A stretch of DNA of 8,209 bases from the NCBI GenBank assembly GCA_003135495.1, contig PLBX01000120.1:177-8385 (forward strand), given 5' to 3'. The DNA is from Acidobacteriaceae bacterium. Lineage in GTDB: Bacteria; Acidobacteriota; Terriglobia; Terriglobales; Acidobacteriaceae. The notes beneath the pieces are model-generated. The model saw only the letters and a list, made by a program, of their open reading frames with translations, did not search any database and was not told the DNA's origin. Positions 6,417 to 8,209 of this stretch are shown here, piece by piece (position 1 is the first letter of the stretch; the number at the start of each line of letters is the position of its first letter). Both the position numbers and the translations under genes were made by a program.

Positions 6417-7808
6417 CTAGTCCTCCGCAGCCAACGTCGCATCCTGCGGGCGGCCGTACTCCTTGAGCTTGTTATGCAAAGTCTTCAGGCTGATGCCGAG
6501 TATCTCGGCCGCGCGCGTTTTGTTATTGCTGGTCGCTTGCAAAGTCTTCAGGATGAGAAGCTTTTCAGCTTCTCCGACGGTTGTGCCCACGCCCAGATGC
6601 ACCGCATCGGGATCGTTCACTACCTGCCGAATACTCTGGCCGAAGCCCGGCGGCAGATGCTTGGTTTCAATTAGTCCTCCCTCGCAGACGATGACGGCGC
6701 GCTCCAGAGTATTGCGCAACTCACGTACATTTCCCGGCCACGAGTAAGTCTGAAAAATATTGAGCACAGCTTCACTGACGTCCGACACCTTACGACCATG
6801 CTTCTCATTCATGTCGGCTAGCAAACCCTTGACTAAGTCGCGGATATCTTCCTTATGCTCCCGCAACGCCGGCATATGAATGTTAAACACGTTAAGACGA
6901 TAATAAAGATCCTGGCGCAATTCTCCATTGGCCACCGCGTCGTCCGGAACCTTATTAGTAGCGGCCAGGACGCGAACGTCCACGGAAGTCTCAACCTTGC
7001 TTCCAAGTCGCCGGAGTTTATGATCTTCCAGAACTCGCAGTAACTTAGCCTGCGTTCCTACTGGCATCTCTCCAATCTCGTCCAGCAAAAGAGTTCCGCC
7101 TTCGGCCAATTCAAAGCAGCCCACTCGCCGCTCCAGCGCACCCGTGAACGCTCCTTTTTCGTGGCCAAAAATTTCACTCTCGATAAGCGTTTCTGGAATT
7201 GCCGCGCAATTGATCGGGACGAAAGCCTTATTGCGACGCGGGCTTAAATCATGAATCGTGCGCGCCACTAACTCCTTGCCCGTCCCGCTAGCTCCGGTGA
7301 TCAATACTGACGCCGTGCTGGGAGCAACCTGCTCGATTAGCCGGAAGATCTCCTGCATTTCGATGGACGCGCCCACCAGTCGCCCTAACGCTCCTTTATC
7401 GCGCAAACTGCGGCGTAAAGTTTCATTCTCGGCTCGAGTGTTGATGATCTCGCCGATGTTATTCAGAATCGATCGCAGCCGCCGGAAGTCAATCGGCTTT
7501 TCAATGTAGTCCTGCACTCCCAAGCGCCCGGCGTGGAATGCGGTGTCCGTCGCTTTTTGCGCAGTCACCATAATTACCGCGATGGATTGCGAGAGATCGG
7601 CCATGCGTTCGACGAGTTCCATCCCCCCCATGCGCGGCATCTTTACGTCGGTGATAACGATTGACGGAGCAAAAACCGGAATCTTTTCCAGAGCTTCAAC
7701 GCCGTCGGCGGCCGTATCCGTGCGATAACCCCACCCGGAGACTAGTTCGGCTAAGCCGGTACGCTCGTTCTGCTCGTCTTCAACAATCAGGACCCGTTCC
7801 TGTGTCAT
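6417..7808 (-). CDS. NtrC-family sigma-54-dependent response regulator
   Basis: The complete 463-residue product has three domains. The receiver (about 4-120) carries E10-D11-E12, phosphoacceptor D54 in ITDVKMP, T82 and K104 in EKPI. The AAA+ domain (about 142-375) has Walker A GASGTGKE (172-179), the sigma-54 loop GAFTGA (219-224), Walker B GGTLLLDEIGE (D243-E244) and the conserved SWPGNVRELRN segment. A Fis-type helix-turn-helix closes the protein (about 411-452, RAAEILGISLKTLHNKLKEYG). It should activate sigma-54 promoters when phosphorylated by the membrane kinase encoded 80 bp downstream. The start at 7808 gives MTQERVLIVEDE, the usual distance to the first strand, and AGAGGG stands just upstream at rather short spacing. 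An ATG at 7835 would add nine residues but has no visible ribosome binding site; both starts remain possible. As first gene of the unit it may autoregulate. Confidence 0.95.
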   Translation of the reverse strand: MTQERVLIVEDEQNERTGLAELVSGWGYRTDTAADGVEALEKIPVFAPSIVITDVKMPRMGGMELVERMADLSQSIAVIMVTAQKATDTAFHAGRLGVQDYIEKPIDFRRLRSILNNIGEIINTRAENETLRRSLRDKGALGRLVGASIEMQEIFRLIEQVAPSTASVLITGASGTGKELVARTIHDLSPRRNKAFVPINCAAIPETLIESEIFGHEKGAFTGALERRVGCFELAEGGTLLLDEIGEMPVGTQAKLLRVLEDHKLRRLGSKVETSVDVRVLAATNKVPDDAVANGELRQDLYYRLNVFNIHMPALREHKEDIRDLVKGLLADMNEKHGRKVSDVSEAVLNIFQTYSWPGNVRELRNTLERAVIVCEGGLIETKHLPPGFGQSIRQVVNDPDAVHLGVGTTVGEAEKLLILKTLQATSNNKTRAAEILGISLKTLHNKLKEYGRPQDATLAAED

Positions 7809-7858
7809 AACCCTCTGCTCTGGCTCATTCTGCATTATTCAGGGAACTGCGTCACCCC

Positions 7859-7872
7859 GCAACCCCGGTTGC
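7859..7872. promoter_or_regulatory. GCAACC-CC-GGTTGC dyad upstream of the regulator gene
   Basis: A perfect 6-bp inverted repeat with a 2-bp centre lies 24 bp upstream of the outer possible start at 7835. On the minus strand it is embedded in TGGCAACCGGGGTTGC (7874 down to 7859). This resembles a sigma-54 -24/-12 promoter, but with GG-N11-GC instead of the strict GG-N10-GC. It could be an operator for autoregulation or a degenerate sigma-54 site; the sequence alone does not decide. Confidence 0.35.
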
Positions 7873-7898
7873 CATACGGAATGTCATTTTGAGAATTT

Positions 7899-7928
7899 TC
7901 TTAACTACGCTTCTCTTAACTAGCCTTC
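7899..7928. repeat. 15-bp tandem direct repeat upstream of the regulator gene
   Basis: TCTTAACTACGCTTC (7899-7913) is followed directly by TCTTAACTAGCCTTC (7914-7928), 13 of 15 identical. A degraded partial third unit (TTAGGATTAG) may follow at 7929. On the minus strand the units give TAGTTAAGA twice, 64-87 bp upstream of the 7835 ATG. Spaced direct repeats like this can be activator sites; this is inference. Confidence 0.5.
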
Positions 7929-7948
7929 TTAGGATTAGCAACCGCCAT

Positions 7949-7981
7949 TTTGACTTTGACTCGCCAGTCTAACGTTTGACT
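7949..7981. repeat. Three TTTGACT boxes
   Basis: TTTGACT occurs at 7949-7955, 7955-7961 and 7975-7981. The first two overlap by one base. Each contains TTGACT, which resembles a -35 hexamer on the plus strand. They may be binding sites for a regulator of either divergent unit, or a repeat of no function. Confidence 0.4.
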
Positions 7982-8017
7982 AATGAGAAAAATTTTGCTG
8001 TATGTCCTCCTTCTTCT

Positions 8018-8046
8018 TTCGCAATGTTGCCCAATTGCTGTAGAAT
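8018..8046 (+). promoter_or_regulatory. Weak candidate sigma-70 type promoter for the right-edge gene
   Basis: TTCGCA (8018-8023) and TAGAAT (8041-8046) are separated by 17 bp. The -10 differs from TATAAT at one position and the -35 matches TTGACA at four of six. It would give a leader of roughly 90 nt before the ATG at 8142. The -10 overlaps the palindrome TAGAATTCTA, which could host a repressor. Chance occurrence in AT-rich DNA cannot be excluded. Confidence 0.25.
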
Positions 8047-8129
8047 TCTAGGTTCTTAAGGTGCGACCTTTCTGTACGTGCGCTAACACTTATTCCCGCT
8101 TTGCTATTTAGTTTTTTTGGATTCGATTC

Positions 8130-8135
8130 GGAGGA
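8130..8135 (+). promoter_or_regulatory. Strong ribosome binding site for the right-edge gene
   Basis: GGAGGA lies six bases before the ATG at 8142. It is the best Shine-Dalgarno match and spacing in the window and is the main support for a real gene starting here. Confidence 0.75.
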
Positions 8136-8141
8136 ACTCTA

Positions 8142-8209
8142 ATGTTGCCTTGCAACCAAATGTACCGGCGATGTGCTAACACATCGATCTTGGTCCTCGC
8201 TATAATCGC
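8142..8209 (+). CDS. N-terminus of an unidentified, probably exported protein, cut off by window edge
   Basis: Only 22 codons are visible: MLPCNQMYRRCANTSILVLAII, still open at the edge. A twin-arginine-containing basic start followed by a hydrophobic run looks like the beginning of a signal peptide or membrane anchor. It is too short to name a family. The strong GGAGGA at 8130 supports the start. A perfect hairpin, CGATGTG-CTAA-CACATCG, occupies 8169-8186 inside the coding part. The gene is divergent from the sigma-54 regulator at 6417-7808 and could be one of its targets; this is inference from position alone. Confidence 0.55.
   Translation, partial: MLPCNQMYRRCANTSILVLAII

Larger units (their letters stand above)
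7836..8141. other. Divergent intergenic control region
   Basis: About 300 bp without a gene separate the regulator (minus) from the partial gene (plus). It is noticeably more AT-rich than the coding parts and packed with short repeats: a GCAACC/GGTTGC dyad, a 15-bp tandem repeat, three TTTGACT boxes, and the 10-bp palindrome TAGAATTCTA (8041-8050). This is the expected place for promoters of both transcription units. I see no small open reading frame with a ribosome binding site other than the one at 8142. Confidence 0.6.

Overview
The window looks like chromosomal DNA from a Gram-negative soil-type bacterium, most likely an acidobacterium. This is an inference. It rests on two closely spaced NtrC-type (sigma-54) two-component systems, a small lipoprotein with a 'GTTIAVRL...GDTF' beta-rich domain of a kind I associate with Acidobacteriota, and palindromic GAGACG-type intergenic repeats. 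No rRNA, tRNA or other marker is present to fix the taxonomy. I see no CRISPR array, transposase, integrase or phage gene.

Layout, left to right. 1-845 (minus): the first 281 residues of an NtrC-family response regulator whose C-terminus lies off the left edge. 871-2292 (minus): its likely partner, a soluble PAS-HisKA-HATPase kinase 25 bp upstream, so the pair reads as a kinase-regulator operon. 2293-2576: a divergent control region with a perfect 7-bp dyad. 2577-3188 (plus): a putative lipoprotein ending in a duplicated pentapeptide and five consecutive in-frame stop codons. 3189-3545: a gene-free convergent region with a 66-bp palindromic element. 3546-4427 (minus): a secreted glycoside-hydrolase-like (Rv2525c/DUF1906-type) protein. 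4465-6336 (minus): a membrane-bound HAMP-PAS histidine kinase. 6337-6416: a tandem pair of palindromic repeats. 6417-7808 (minus): a complete sigma-54-dependent response regulator. 7809-8141: a divergent control region rich in short repeats. 8142 to the right edge (plus): the start of a further gene with a strong ribosome binding site and a signal-like N-terminus.

How the genes may work together. The right-hand block reads regulator, then kinase, then secreted GH-like protein on one strand with short gaps (80 bp and 37 bp). This suggests one transcription unit in which a membrane sensor controls a sigma-54 activator, with an envelope-acting protein co-expressed. The left-hand pair is a second, cytoplasmic-sensor system of the same regulator class. 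The lipoprotein sits divergent from that pair, and the partial gene sits divergent from the right-hand unit, so each is a natural candidate target; no direct evidence shows this. I did not find a clean sigma-54 (GG-N10-GC) promoter; two near-misses are described. The system-level point of most interest is a GH25-like secreted protein wired directly behind a sigma-54 two-component system, with the repeat elements next in line.
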